Assembly (NCBI RefSeq): GCF_001907195.1
Contig: NZ_LVWA01000004.1
Span: forward strand, 496,001-560,000
Reading direction: 5' to 3'
DNA from: Pontibacter flavimaris
Lineage (GTDB): Bacteria > Bacteroidota > Bacteroidia > Cytophagales > Hymenobacteraceae
Length of the DNA: 64,000 nt
Shown: positions 26,590-36,866 of the stretch, piece after piece
Position numbering within the stretch: position 1 is the first letter of the stretch
Layout: each line of letters starts with the position of its first letter
Translations under genes and position numbers: made by a program
Notes under the pieces: model-generated
The model's input: only the letters and a program-made list of their open reading frames with translations
Databases searched by the model: none
Told to the model about the DNA's origin: nothing

Positions 26590-27315
26590 CTATTTCTGCA
26601 GCTTCCACCTTTTATACTTCACCTCAGCCTGATGCAGCGCCTGTGCCAGCTCCTTATCATTTTTATACTGTAGCTGCGTCAGCACCCTATACTCCACCTG
26701 CACCTCAAACTCTTTTTGCGCGAAAGGCCAGGGTTCCACGTGTACCGCCCTGGTTTGCACCTGCTTCACAAAGTATGGTTTCCCATCGGGGCCGGTGGTT
26801 ATCTCCAGTGCGCGTTCATCGGCAGGAAGTTCGTTGCGGCAAAGTATAAGCGAGAGGCGGTCGCACCACTGCATGAGGGCGTATGCCTGGGCAGCTTGTT
26901 TTTGAGAGATGCCCAGACTTTTGAGGCAACTTTTCTGCAGTTCCTGCTGCTCGTCCAGGAAGGAGTCGGTGGCTTTGCGCTCGCCGCGCCGACCCTCGTA
27001 GAGGTAGCTCATGTGCAGGGAGGTGAGCAGCGCCACCCAGCGCCCCTGGAAGCGCACAGCATGCATCAGCGCCCTGGCCTGCGCCAGGGTGTTGGGCTGC
27101 AGCATGAAATCGGCGGGAGCGCCGGCAGGTGTCAGCCCGTCCTTGCCGCGCCAGGTGCGCTGGCGGTTGTCGTGGTTGGCGATGGCCACCAGGGTCTCCA
27201 CCCAGTGCGCGCACTGCAGCTCCGGCCTTAGCCGGTAAGCCAGCTCGGCGGCCAGTATGCCGTGCGCCTGCTGGTAAATCACCTCCCAGCCCTCAGGTAT
27301 CTGGTTTACGATCAT
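26590..27315 (-). CDS. DUF3891 family protein
   Basis: The 241-residue soluble, all-helical protein shows the DUF3891 pattern: IYQQAHGILAAELAYRL near 13, VAIANHDNRQ near 43 with an HD-like pair, LHMSYLYEGRR near 100, MQWCDRLSLILCRNELP near 148. The HD-like and WCD residues suggest a metal-binding helical bundle, but no reaction is known. It is encoded alone beside mosaic repeat copy B. Confidence 0.82.
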   Translation of the reverse strand: MIVNQIPEGWEVIYQQAHGILAAELAYRLRPELQCAHWVETLVAIANHDNRQRTWRGKDGLTPAGAPADFMLQPNTLAQARALMHAVRFQGRWVALLTSLHMSYLYEGRRGERKATDSFLDEQQELQKSCLKSLGISQKQAAQAYALMQWCDRLSLILCRNELPADERALEITTGPDGKPYFVKQVQTRAVHVEPWPFAQKEFEVQVEYRVLTQLQYKNDKELAQALHQAEVKYKRWKLQK

Positions 27316-27419
27316 AGACCAAGGTTTACGGGATTTAAGGATGACCAGGATGTTGCTAGGGACAGAATAGTGGGGTATCCTACCTTGGGTTTGCCTCAGA
27401 ACTGCGCTTTCACCACATA

Positions 27420-27981
27420 TCTCTCCTAGCCCTTCCCTAAAAGCAGGCGAGGGAGCTCTGCACCCGAGTTAGCTGAAGTATAAATTTCATGGCAGCTGAC
27501 ATAGAGCGGACAGGTCGCGACCTGTCCCTACAAGTATGAACCCACCCCTGGCCCCTACAGGGAGGGGAGTTATATACGTTCTGTAGCAAAGACTTTAGCT
27601 ATCGAATCTGATCCCAGTTCTTGGGTTGAGCGCCTATGCGAGTTTTTCCGGTGCCCGTAAGGGCATTGCGACGTAGGAGCAAAGGAAAAGCTCCCAGCGC
27701 GATGCCTGAGAGAGTTTACCCCGATGCATATCGGGGAGCCCTCTCGGGCTTGAGAGCTCCAATGTCAGAGATGAAACTGTAGATGAGTAAGTCTGGAGGA
27801 TCAGCGGCAGCTAGTAAGAATAGCTTGGTTCCAGTTGCGGAAAGCAGTGGCTATGGGAGTATAAAATATAGTCCAAGTATAAAGTATGGCTTACGCGGAT
27901 TAGGAAATCCGCAGCAGAGAGGTTCCGGACAAGGATGTCCGGAACAGCAAGTATAAAAAGGCACAAGCGGACGCTTGCGCC
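27420..27981 (-). repeat. Mosaic intergenic hairpin repeat, copy B
   Basis: About 560 bp in the gap between the DUF3891 and tdh genes. Read on the minus strand it gives GGCGCAAGCGTCCGCTTGTG (27981 down), TTCCGGACATCCTTGTCCGG, GCGGATTTCCTAATCCGC, the core (AGCTGCCGCTGATCCTC, AAGCCCGAGAGGGC, CCCCGATATGCATCGGGG, TGCCCTTACGGGCACCGG, GCGCTCAACCCAAGAACTGG, TTCGATAGC), CTCCCCTCCCTGTAGGGG, and the 20-base palindrome GGACAGGTCGCGACCTGTCC (27508-27527). It shares the module order of copy D but lies in the opposite orientation. Confidence 0.85.
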
Positions 27982-28062
27982 AGCGAAAGCCAAACCCATA
28001 CAAAAGAAAAGGCGATGCTGCTGCACCGCCTTCTCCTGTGGTTTGTACTTTCAGGGCCAAGT

Positions 28063-29037
28063 TTATACTGCCTGCTCCTGCTTCATCTTTTTCAGGTTCA
28101 CCAGCATGTCCCCGGTCATGGCGTCCAGGTCATAGGTTGGTGTCCAGCCCCAGTCCTGCTGGGCGGCGCTGTCGTCTATACTTTGCGGCCACGAGTCGGC
28201 GATCTGCTGGCGCGAGTCGGGTTTGTAGGTGATCTCAAACCCAGGGATGTGCTTTTTAATAGCGGTGGCGACCTCTTTCGGGGAGAAGCTCATGGCGCTC
28301 AGGTTGTAGGAGTCGCGCACTTTTATACTTTCTGCCGGGGCGTGCATCAGGTCCAGGGTGGCTTTCAGGGCGTCCGGCATGTACATCATCGGCAGGTAGG
28401 TGTCCTCGCCAAGGAAGCATTCATACTTGCCGCTCTCCAGCGCCTGGTGGTAAATATCCACGGCGTAATCAGTGGTGCCGCCGCCGGGCAGGGCCTTGTA
28501 GCCGATCAGGCCGGGGTAGCGGAGGCTGCGCACGTCCAGGCCATACTTCTGGAAGTAGTACTCGCACCAGCGCTCGCCGGCCTGCTTGCTGATGCCGTAC
28601 ACGGTATTCGGGTCCATCACGGTTTGCTGCGGGGTGTGCTGGCGCGGCGTGCTCGGCCCGAACACAGCGATGGAGCTGGGCCAGTACACACGTTCCACTT
28701 TCTGCTTCAGGGCCAGGTCCAGCACGTTAAAGAGGCCGTCCATGTTCAGCTTCCAGGCAAACTTGGGGTTCTTCTCGCCGGTGGCCGAGAGCACGGCCGC
28801 CAGGTGGTAAATATGCTTGAATTTATACTTCGAGGCGAGCCCGGCCAGCACGTTGGAGTCCAGCACATCCACCTTCTCAAAAGGGCCTGATTCGCGCAAA
28901 TCGGCTTGCTTGGGTGCCGAAATGTCTGCCGCCACCACGTTTGCATCCCCGTACATCCTGCGTAGCTCCATCGTTAGTTCAGAGCCCAGCTGCCCGCAGG
29001 CACCAATCACTAATACCGTGTCACTTGTGTTTGCCAT
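28063..29037 (-). CDS. tdh: L-threonine 3-dehydrogenase, short-chain (epimerase-like) type
   Basis: The 324-residue extended SDR protein has the NAD-binding GACGQLGSEL near 13, HLAAVLSA near 78, catalytic Ser in WPSSIAVFGPS near 117, and YGISKQAGE with YxxxK near 147. The segment TTDYAVDIYHQALESGKYECFLGEDTYLPMMYMPD is typical of the UDP-galactose-epimerase-like threonine dehydrogenases. It oxidises threonine to 2-amino-3-oxobutyrate. The next enzyme, glycine C-acetyltransferase, is encoded divergently at 30524, with one gene between them. Confidence 0.92.
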   Translation of the reverse strand: MANTSDTVLVIGACGQLGSELTMELRRMYGDANVVAADISAPKQADLRESGPFEKVDVLDSNVLAGLASKYKFKHIYHLAAVLSATGEKNPKFAWKLNMDGLFNVLDLALKQKVERVYWPSSIAVFGPSTPRQHTPQQTVMDPNTVYGISKQAGERWCEYYFQKYGLDVRSLRYPGLIGYKALPGGGTTDYAVDIYHQALESGKYECFLGEDTYLPMMYMPDALKATLDLMHAPAESIKVRDSYNLSAMSFSPKEVATAIKKHIPGFEITYKPDSRQQIADSWPQSIDDSAAQQDWGWTPTYDLDAMTGDMLVNLKKMKQEQAV

Positions 29038-29408
29038 AGCGAATTTAAAAATCTATGCACAAAGTAACCGAATTCAGTAGAATCCTGAAAGTATACTTAC
29101 CAAGAAAGCTTTTGCGGGCAGCAAGTATAAAACAAAGAAGCCGCAGACTCTGGGTCCGCGGCCTCTCCTCAACCTAATCTTAACTAACTTTTATTTCACC
29201 TTGGCAACAAAGGTAAGCCAGCTTTAGGGCGGGTGAAAGGGGCCGGGGCAGACTTAACGATTAGATAACCCCGCGTAAAGTATGGGTAACCTTTGCCCGG
29301 CGCGGCAAGCGGATTTTCTTATATTTGTAGGGATGCCGGCACAAAGCAGCGCACAGGTAGCCAATTTGAGCCCGAAAACGTAACTTGCGCACAGAAGGCC
29401 TGCAACGT

Positions 29409-30470
29409 ATGACATTTGAGGAGTTCCTGGTTAAGAAGCGGATAAGCAAGCCGGCCTTTGAGGCGGCTGATCCGGGGCGCTTTGCGGCCTGGCAGGAGAT
29501 GTACGCCCAAATGCACCCGAACAGCTTCCTGGTGCAGGTGAAGATGGTGCTGAACGATGTGCGCCTGCGCTACCACCTGGCCGAGGCAGACATCCCTAGG
29601 CCGGAGCCAGTCGCTGCTGCCCGTCCGGCCGCCGTGCGCAGGGCCATGGCGCCCAAACCGGCTGCCGAAGAAGCCGCGGCTTCCGAAGAAAGTATGCCAA
29701 AACCAAGGCCGGTGGTGCGCCGACCTGCCGCTGTGCAAAAGCCTGCGGAGGGTGAATCCTCCGTAAAGCCGGCAGCAGCAGGAGCAGAAGAAGCTAAACC
29801 TGTGGCACGCCCAAGGCCAGTGGTTAAACGGCCGGTTATACCGAAGCCTGCGGATACAGAAAGTATAGAGAAGCCGGAAACCGCTGAGGCTGCGAAACCG
29901 GCTGCACGCCCGCGGCCAGTGATAAAGCGCCCGGTGGCGCTGCAGCAACCGGACGAGGGAAATGCTGCCACTGCATCAGAAGAAAGTATAAAACCAACGG
30001 CAGCGGAAACGGAGGTGCCTAAACCGCCCAGGCCGCGCCCGGTGATGAAAAGGCCGACGACCTTGCAACAGCCGCAGGAGGAGCCGAAGCCTGAAGAAAC
30101 ACCGGCGCCGCCAACCGTGGAGTCAGCTCCAAAGCCGCCACGCCCGAGGCCGGTGATCAGGCGGCCGGTAGCGCTGCAGCAGCCAGAAGAAGAGGCGCCG
30201 AAGGAGGAGCAACGTAAACCGGAGGCACCTGCACCTGCCGGCGAAGATACACCAAAACCTCTGCGCCCACGACCGGTGATCAAACGACCGGTAGCGCTGC
30301 AAAAACCGACTATGGAGGCATCAGAAGCAGAAAGTACAAGTATAAATCCGCCTGAAAAAGAGGCAGAGCAGCCGCAGGAAGAGGAGCAGCCAAAGCCCCC
30401 GAGGCCACGGCCCGTCATGCGCAGGCCGCCGGCAAAGCCCGATGAGACCGGCGACGCCACCGGCCTGTAG
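29409..30470 (+). CDS. Pro/Arg-rich tandem-repeat protein with a conserved N-terminal domain
   Basis: From ATG 29409 the 353-residue protein begins [20 protein letters not shown], a folded-looking domain of about 65 residues. The rest is predicted disorder with seven spaced copies of a (P/A)RPRPV(V/I/M)(K/R)RP block, each followed by an acidic Glu/Ala/Pro linker. There is no signal peptide. Alternating basic and acidic segments suggest RNA, ribosome or scaffold binding, but nothing is known. It lies between divergent tdh and kbl; a TATATTTG promoter box at 29320-29327 precedes it. An upstream in-frame ATG (29385) adds eight residues. Confidence 0.8.
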   Translation: MTFEEFLVKKRISKPAFEAADPGRFAAWQEMYAQMHPNSFLVQVKMVLNDVRLRYHLAEADIPRPEPVAAARPAAVRRAMAPKPAAEEAAASEESMPKPRPVVRRPAAVQKPAEGESSVKPAAAGAEEAKPVARPRPVVKRPVIPKPADTESIEKPETAEAAKPAARPRPVIKRPVALQQPDEGNAATASEESIKPTAAETEVPKPPRPRPVMKRPTTLQQPQEEPKPEETPAPPTVESAPKPPRPRPVIRRPVALQQPEEEAPKEEQRKPEAPAPAGEDTPKPLRPRPVIKRPVALQKPTMEASEAESTSINPPEKEAEQPQEEEQPKPPRPRPVMRRPPAKPDETGDATGL

Positions 30471-30523
30471 ATCATACTTTCAGAATAGCGAACAACGAGC
30501 AACGAATAACGATAAACGAAACT

Positions 30524-31720
<1,197 letters not shown>

Positions 31721-31746
31721 GTATAAACCCATTCTCAAAGTATAGA

Positions 31747-31783
31747 AAAGCCACTCCTGCCATGGGAGTGGCTTTATTTTTTT
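31747..31783 (+). terminator. kbl terminator
   Basis: AAAGCCACTCC and GGAGTGGCTTT form an 11-bp stem, followed by ATTTTTTT. Confidence 0.9.
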
Positions 31784-31817
31784 ATACCTTGTACCGAACT
31801 CAGGACACATCAGAAGT

Positions 31818-32105
31818 ATGAATAACATCAGGATAAAGCCGGGGCAGGTGTTGGTAGGGACAGTTTTGTCGTGGATGGTGATCTCGTTTCTGGCCTATAC
31901 CACGGCGGGGCTGCGCGGGGAGGCCGACATTGTGTACACGCTGCTGCAGATCGCCTTCTACTTCGCGCTGCTGCTGTCGGTGGAGGCGTACCTGAGCATG
32001 CTGCTGAACCCGCAGTGGACCCGCGTAAACCTGGGCACCATCCTGCTGCTGCTGGCGCCGGCGCTGCTGTACCTGGTGTGGTTTGTAAGCGAAATCCTGT
32101 TTTAG
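31818..32105 (+). CDS. Hypothetical membrane protein, three helices
   Basis: The 95-residue protein has hydrophobic helices at about 11-31 (VLVGTVLSWMVISFLAYTTAG), 41-62 and 73-94. No motif is recognised. It begins shortly after the kbl terminator and is followed after three bases by another small membrane-protein gene, with which it probably forms an operon. Confidence 0.65.
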   Translation: MNNIRIKPGQVLVGTVLSWMVISFLAYTTAGLRGEADIVYTLLQIAFYFALLLSVEAYLSMLLNPQWTRVNLGTILLLLAPALLYLVWFVSEILF

Positions 32106-32108
32106 CCC

Positions 32109-32315
32109 ATGGAGCTGCTCGCACGTAACCCCGAAATTTTCCTGCTGGTCACGCTGAACTACCTGCTGGTGGCCGTGGCCCTTATCCACCTCATCTTCAA
32201 GTCTGATTACCCGGTAGGCTCCCGCCTTATCTGGATGGCTATACTTTGGCTGGTGCCGGCGCTCGGCATTGCCGCCTATTGGCTGGTGTGGTACCGGCGG
32301 GAGGGCAGACTGTAA
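32109..32315 (+). CDS. Small membrane protein with phospholipase-D-nuclease N-terminal-like helices
   Basis: The 68-residue protein has two transmembrane helices (10-29 and 38-61) and the motif PVGSRLIWMAILWLVPALGIAAYWLVWYRREGR. This is the PLDc_N hairpin found ahead of cardiolipin-synthase-like domains, here stand-alone. The ATG is three bases past the previous stop. Role unknown. Confidence 0.7.
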   Translation: MELLARNPEIFLLVTLNYLLVAVALIHLIFKSDYPVGSRLIWMAILWLVPALGIAAYWLVWYRREGRL

Positions 32316-32369
32316 AGTATGAGTTGGGGGAGTTTGGGAGTTATAGAGACGCTATACGTTGCGCCTTTA

Positions 32370-32402
32370 CAGTTAGAAAGTTAGAAGGTTAAAAAGTTAG
32401 AA
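32370..32402 (-). repeat. Short iterated spacer, AGTTAGAA type
   Basis: AGTTAGAAAGTTAGAAGGTTAA-like iterations lie after the small membrane-protein operon. They are the reverse complement of the TTCTAACT arrays at 34.9 and 47.0 kb. Confidence 0.55.
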
Positions 32403-32450
32403 AGTATAAATGCCTGGCGCCTGTATCAAACCGGTGGCGCGCAGTAGGCG

Positions 32451-32468
32451 GCGAGTCTTTAGACTCGC
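32451..32468. repeat. Single palindromic hairpin module
   Basis: GCGAGTCTTTAGACTCGC is a near-perfect 18-base palindrome of the same style as the modules in the mosaic repeats, here isolated beside cdaA. Confidence 0.55.
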
Positions 32469-32580
32469 TTGTGCTTGCTGCATCAGGGCCTGCCACTCTT
32501 TATACTTACACGCTGCTACCGCCTGTTCTGGTTTGTTCGGGAGCTTCGATAAACTCTTCTCTATAAAGTATAAAGCATAT

Positions 32581-33423
32581 CTACACTGTGGTGCTAACCG
32601 GCTTCTCGGAGGGGGCCACGGCTGGCTTCTGGTCGGTGTCGAACAGGAACTGGTTGAGCTTGACGCGCAGGTCGGCGGAGGAAAGGTTGCGGTAAGCCTC
32701 ACCGTTACGCACCAGAGCAATCTGCCCCGTTTCCTCAGATACCACCAGCACAATGCTGTCGGTGATCTCGGTAAGCCCGATGGCGGCGCGGTGGCGCAGG
32801 CCCATGGAGGCCGGGATCTCCTGGTTTTCTGAAACGGGAAGGATACAGCGGGCGGCTTTGATGCGGTTACCTGAGATGATAACGGCGCCGTCGTGCAGCG
32901 GGCTATGCTTGTTAAAGATGGAGAGGAGGAGGCGCTTCGATATCACGGCATCAATCAAATCACCCGACTCGGCGTAGTATTTCAGCTCAGAGCTTTTGGC
33001 AAACACGATGAGGGCGCCGGTGTTCTTGCCTGCCAGCGATTTGGCGGCCTCGATGAACGGCGTCAGGCTCAGTTTTTCGCTCTGCTCGCGGCGCCAGGCA
33101 AAGCCCCAGAAACGGTCGTGGTTAAGGGAGGTGGTTTTGCCGATCAGCAGCAGGAAGCGCCGTATCTCGGGCTGGAAAAGTATGATGGCGGCCAGCACGC
33201 CCACGCCCATGAACTGCCCCAGTATAATGGTGAGCAGCTCCATGCCCGCGGCACGCACCACCAAGTATAAAAGGTATACCGACAGCAGGCCCAGGAAGAT
33301 CTTCAGCGCCACGCTGCCCGTCAGGAGCTTGTACAACTGGTACAGCAGCGCCGTAACGAGCAGGATGTCGATTATCTCGGTCCATCCGATCTCTAAAAAC
33401 CCTATGCTGAATAAAAAAATCAA
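32581..33423 (-). CDS. cdaA: Diadenylate cyclase CdaA (c-di-AMP synthase)
   Basis: The 280-residue protein has three N-terminal membrane helices (about 15-34, 39-57, 61-83) and a DAC domain with the catalytic DGA at 178-180 (SPLHDGAVII) and RHR at 210-212 (MGLRHRAAIG). It makes c-di-AMP from two ATP. The usual Firmicute partners (cdaR, glmM) are absent. Its start overlaps the folP stop by four bases (ATGA), so the two are translated together. Confidence 0.95.
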   Translation of the reverse strand: MIFLFSIGFLEIGWTEIIDILLVTALLYQLYKLLTGSVALKIFLGLLSVYLLYLVVRAAGMELLTIILGQFMGVGVLAAIILFQPEIRRFLLLIGKTTSLNHDRFWGFAWRREQSEKLSLTPFIEAAKSLAGKNTGALIVFAKSSELKYYAESGDLIDAVISKRLLLSIFNKHSPLHDGAVIISGNRIKAARCILPVSENQEIPASMGLRHRAAIGLTEITDSIVLVVSEETGQIALVRNGEAYRNLSSADLRVKLNQFLFDTDQKPAVAPSEKPVSTTV

Positions 33424-34295
33424 AGTTTAGTCTTTTCTAAAAGTATGATAGTTTGCTTAGCCTCTTTTACGTCGTGCACCCGCAAAATGTCGGCACCCTT
33501 CATCAACGCCACCGTATTCACAGCTATTGTGCCCGTCAGGGCATCGGCCTGGTGTATGCCCAGCGACTTGTAAACCATGGACTTGCGCGAGAGCCCGGCC
33601 AGTACAGGCAGGCCTAAGATACGGAAATCCTCCATGTGGCGCAGCAGCTCAAAGTTTTGCTCCACGGTTTTAGCAAACCCGAAGCCCGGGTCCAGAATCA
33701 CGTCCTTTACGCCGAGTTCCTGCAGTCTGGCGAGTTGCACCCGCAGCTCGTCCAGCACGTCTACCACCAGGTTGTCATACTTTGTAAGGCTTGCCATGGT
33801 CTGTGGAGTTCCCCGCATGTGCATTAAGATGTAAGGCACTTGCAGCCGGGCAATGGTCCCGAACATGGAATCGTCCAATAAGCCGCCGCCAACGTCGTTG
33901 ATGATGTGCGCTCCGACGGTTATACTTGCCTCGGCCACATCGGCCCGAAACGTATCTACGGAAATAATGGCCTCCGGAAAGCTGTGGTGTATGGCCTCAA
34001 TGGCTGGCAGAATGCGGTCCTGTTCTTCCTGCGAAGAAACCTCGGCCGCGCCGGGGCGGGTGCTGTAGCCGCCAATATCCAGTATGTCAGCGCCATCGGC
34101 CAGCATTTGTTCTGCCTTGCGCACGGCCTCTTCGGCGGAGCGCAGGCGGCTGCCCGGGAAAAAGGAGTCGGGGGTAAGGTTGAGGATGCCCATCACGAGC
34201 GGCACCTCCAGCGAGAGCAGCTTTCCGCGACAGTTTAGTGTGGATTTTTTCTTAAAAAGCGTATCTTTCGCTTCCAATGTTGGCATCTGGGTCAA
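33420..34295 (-). CDS. folP: Dihydropteroate synthase
   Basis: The 291-residue TIM-barrel enzyme has VMGILNLTPDSFFPGSR near 33, DIGGYSTRPGA near 76, IISVDTFRADVAEA near 108, NDVGGG near 130, DPGFGFAKT near 200, and RKSMV near 238. It joins p-aminobenzoate and hydroxymethyl-dihydropterin pyrophosphate in folate synthesis. It is first in the folP-cdaA operon. Confidence 0.95.
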   Translation of the reverse strand: MTQMPTLEAKDTLFKKKSTLNCRGKLLSLEVPLVMGILNLTPDSFFPGSRLRSAEEAVRKAEQMLADGADILDIGGYSTRPGAAEVSSQEEQDRILPAIEAIHHSFPEAIISVDTFRADVAEASITVGAHIINDVGGGLLDDSMFGTIARLQVPYILMHMRGTPQTMASLTKYDNLVVDVLDELRVQLARLQELGVKDVILDPGFGFAKTVEQNFELLRHMEDFRILGLPVLAGLSRKSMVYKSLGIHQADALTGTIAVNTVALMKGADILRVHDVKEAKQTIILLEKTKL

Positions 34296-34321
34296 TTATT
34301 TTTAAAATTAAAGCTAAAAAG

Positions 34322-34876
34322 TTGATTAGTCAAACACTGCAGGAATATAATCAGGTAGTACAGCGCTGCAAGGATACCTTCGTGAAGAAGACCAAGGATT
34401 ACGGCACCGCCTGGCGTGTGCTGCGGCTGCCTTCCATCACCGATCAGATTTTCATCAAGGCCCAGCGCATCCGCTCCATCCAGGAAAAGGGCAAGCAGCT
34501 GGTGGCCGACGATATCAACGGCGAGTTTGTGGGCATCATCAACTATAGCGTGATCGCGCTGATGCAACTCAACCTGCCTGCCGACGCCCCGCTGAGCCTA
34601 TCAGCCGAGGAGGTGGAGCGGGAATATAGCCACCACATTGAGGAGAACATCCAGCTGCTGAACGCCAAGAACCACGACTACGGCGAGGCCTGGCGCGACA
34701 TGCGCGTAAGCTCCATCACCGATATTATCCTGATGAAGCTCTACCGCACCAAGCAGATAGAAGATAACGAGGGGCAGACGCTGATCTCGGAGGGCGTGGA
34801 GGCCAACTACCGCGACATGATCAACTACGCTGTGTTTGCGCTCATCAAGTCGGGCTTTGCGGAGAAGGTCAACTAA
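34322..34876 (+). CDS. DUF1599 family protein
   Basis: The 184-residue form from TTG 34322 has two tandem halves, each with a DYG-(T/E)AWR motif: KKTKDYGTAWRVLRLPSITDQI and NAKNHDYGEAWRDMRVSSITDII. This internal duplication defines DUF1599, a Bacteroidota family of unknown function related in pattern to nucleotide-binding MazG-like helical proteins. An ATG at 34277 is possible but would overlap the divergent folP start by 19 bases. Stand-alone gene. Confidence 0.85.
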   Translation: MISQTLQEYNQVVQRCKDTFVKKTKDYGTAWRVLRLPSITDQIFIKAQRIRSIQEKGKQLVADDINGEFVGIINYSVIALMQLNLPADAPLSLSAEEVEREYSHHIEENIQLLNAKNHDYGEAWRDMRVSSITDIILMKLYRTKQIEDNEGQTLISEGVEANYRDMINYAVFALIKSGFAEKVN

Positions 34877-34925
34877 GGTACGGGCTGCAAGCACGCACCA
34901 GCAGTGGGAATGGGTACAGGTAAAA

Positions 34926-34980
34926 ACTCTTAAACTCCCAAACTTTTTAACTTTCTAACTCTTTAACTTTCTAACTCCCA
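34926..34980 (+). repeat. Iterated TTTCTAACTC spacer before the DoxX gene
   Basis: Imperfect tandem iterations of AACTTTCTAACTC/T-like units end seven bases before the start codon. A closely similar array precedes the histidine-kinase gene at 47.0 kb. Confidence 0.65.
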
Positions 34981-34986
34981 AGGTTG

Positions 34987-36093
34987 ATGAAGTTCATAAG
35001 TAATATTTTCTGGCTGTTTGTGGCCGTGCTGTTCATATTCTCAGGTCTGATCAAGATAAACGACCCGGTGGGCACGGCGATTAAGCTGGAGGAGTATTTC
35101 GAGGTATTCTCGACTGACATTGCCCCGTTTTTCAAGAGCCTCGAGCCCTACTCGCTGTTTCTGTCCATCTTCCTGAGCGCAGCCGAGATCGTGCTGGGCG
35201 TGGCGCTGCTGGTGCGCTTCAAACTTAAGGCGGTGCTGTGGCTGCTGCTCGTCATGATCGTGTTCTTCACCTTCCTTACCTTCTACTCGGCCTACTTTAA
35301 CAAGGTAACCGACTGCGGCTGCTTCGGCGACGCCATTAAGCTTACACCCTGGGAGTCGTTCACGAAGGATATCGTCTTGCTGGTGATGATCGTGGTGCTG
35401 CTGTTCACGCAACAGTACCTGCAGCCGTTCTTGCGCGCCTCTTCAGGGGCCATTATCACCATTATCACGGCGGCGCTGTCGGTGGCGGTGGGCTGGTACG
35501 CCTACGAGCACCTGCCCTACATCGACTTTAGAGCCTATAAGGTAAGCAACAACATCCCGACACTTATGAAACCGTCGGAGCCGCTGCGCTACAAGTACAT
35601 CATGACCAAAAACGGGCAGGACGAGGAGTTTGAGGACTACCCGATGGATACCACCTATACGTACAAAGCGATGGTGGCCATCAACCCGGAGGCCGGGCCC
35701 AAAATCACCGACTTCAACGTTTGGAACGACGAGGGCGACCATACGCAGGAAGTGCTCACGGGCAAGAAACTGCTGATCATCGTGCAGCGCGTGGACAAGA
35801 CCCAGCAGGAGAACATGGGCGACATAAACAAACTGGTGAAGGCGGCCGAGGCAGCGGGCATTACGCCGTTGGTGGTAACCAGCAACAGCGCTGCTGACTT
35901 CGAGAAATTCCGCCACGAGGTGAACCTGGCGGTGCCCTACTACTTCGGCGACGACACCGTGCTCAAGACCATCATCCGCTCCAGCCCGGGCCTGGTGCTG
36001 CTGCAGGACGGCACCGTGAAAGGCAAATGGCACCACAACGATACGCCGGATATTGAGGAGGTAAAGGAGTTGGTTTCGACGGATGAGATATAG
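34987..36093 (+). CDS. BT_3928-family protein: DoxX-like membrane domain plus thioredoxin-like domain
   Basis: The 368-residue protein has four to five membrane helices in residues 1-175 with KVTDCGCFGDAIKLTPWESFTKD near 101, typical of the DoxX/MauE-like BT_3928 family. A C-terminal soluble domain (about 230-365) has a thioredoxin-like pattern (LLIIVQRVDK, ITPLVVTSNS, VLLQDGTVKGKWHH) but lacks a CxxC motif. A disulfide-relay or electron-transfer role is inferred from MauE-like relatives. A TTG at 34984 could add one residue. The next gene overlaps its end by 11 bases. Confidence 0.87.
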   Translation: MKFISNIFWLFVAVLFIFSGLIKINDPVGTAIKLEEYFEVFSTDIAPFFKSLEPYSLFLSIFLSAAEIVLGVALLVRFKLKAVLWLLLVMIVFFTFLTFYSAYFNKVTDCGCFGDAIKLTPWESFTKDIVLLVMIVVLLFTQQYLQPFLRASSGAIITIITAALSVAVGWYAYEHLPYIDFRAYKVSNNIPTLMKPSEPLRYKYIMTKNGQDEEFEDYPMDTTYTYKAMVAINPEAGPKITDFNVWNDEGDHTQEVLTGKKLLIIVQRVDKTQQENMGDINKLVKAAEAAGITPLVVTSNSAADFEKFRHEVNLAVPYYFGDDTVLKTIIRSSPGLVLLQDGTVKGKWHHNDTPDIEEVKELVSTDEI

Positions 36094-36820
36094 GCTGGTT
36101 CTTGTTGTGCTTATACTTACGTTGGCTTCCTGTAGAGAGGAGAGTGTAACGTATGAAGGATGCGAGTACGAAACGAGCGACCCGCAGCTACAAGTCTACA
36201 ATGACCTGCTCATTGAGCTGGTAGAAAACGAATTCTATTACCTGTACCTCGGAGAGAAGGCGGAAGAGCTGAAAGATGTGTTAGATAAACTTAATGACCC
36301 GGATTCTGTAGCTGCCTTTAATGCGAGCAATGCGAGACTGCAGGAGCTGAAGCAAGAGGTGGCAAACGATACGTCAGGGCTTAAGACGATCTATATTAGC
36401 TACAAGAATCATCATAAATATGTGTTCGATGAGTTTAATGCTGGGCTTTGGGAAAGGCAGTGGGCAGACAGTCCTATAAGGCAGATGTTGAGAAAGTATG
36501 ATGCGGACAGTAGCACTGTGTTTTTGCGTCTGCATGATCCTCAACTAGAGTATAGCGCTTCTGATTTTCAGGCCTGTACTTTCAAAATCGGTTCTTTAGA
36601 GGGCGCTGAGTTAATTTGGGAACTGGAACCTGAGCAGCAACAGGATGCCATCGGGCAGGTCAGCTTTTCCGAAATTCAATGGAATAAGCAGCGGAACAAA
36701 GGAGTTTTGTACTACGAGTTCATCTGTGGCACAAAGTGCGGAAAGGGAGAATTGATAGAGTTTGAGAACATGAATGGGCGCTGGAGGATATCTGAGCGTA
36801 CGATGCTATGGATCTCTTAG
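36083..36820 (+). CDS. Hypothetical lipoprotein
   Basis: The 245-residue protein has a signal peptide and lipobox LTLASC (Cys17). The mature part is acidic and mainly helical at first (residues 40-105), then mixed, with four further cysteines (C26, FQACTF, FICGTKCGKGE). No family is recognised. Codon use is less GC-biased than its neighbours. It overlaps the DoxX gene by 11 bases, so the two are probably cotranscribed. Confidence 0.65.
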   Translation: MRYRLVLVVLILTLASCREESVTYEGCEYETSDPQLQVYNDLLIELVENEFYYLYLGEKAEELKDVLDKLNDPDSVAAFNASNARLQELKQEVANDTSGLKTIYISYKNHHKYVFDEFNAGLWERQWADSPIRQMLRKYDADSSTVFLRLHDPQLEYSASDFQACTFKIGSLEGAELIWELEPEQQQDAIGQVSFSEIQWNKQRNKGVLYYEFICGTKCGKGELIEFENMNGRWRISERTMLWIS

Positions 36821-36866
36821 CTACAGCTGCGTTTACTGTTAGCATCACAATCTATACTTAAAACCA

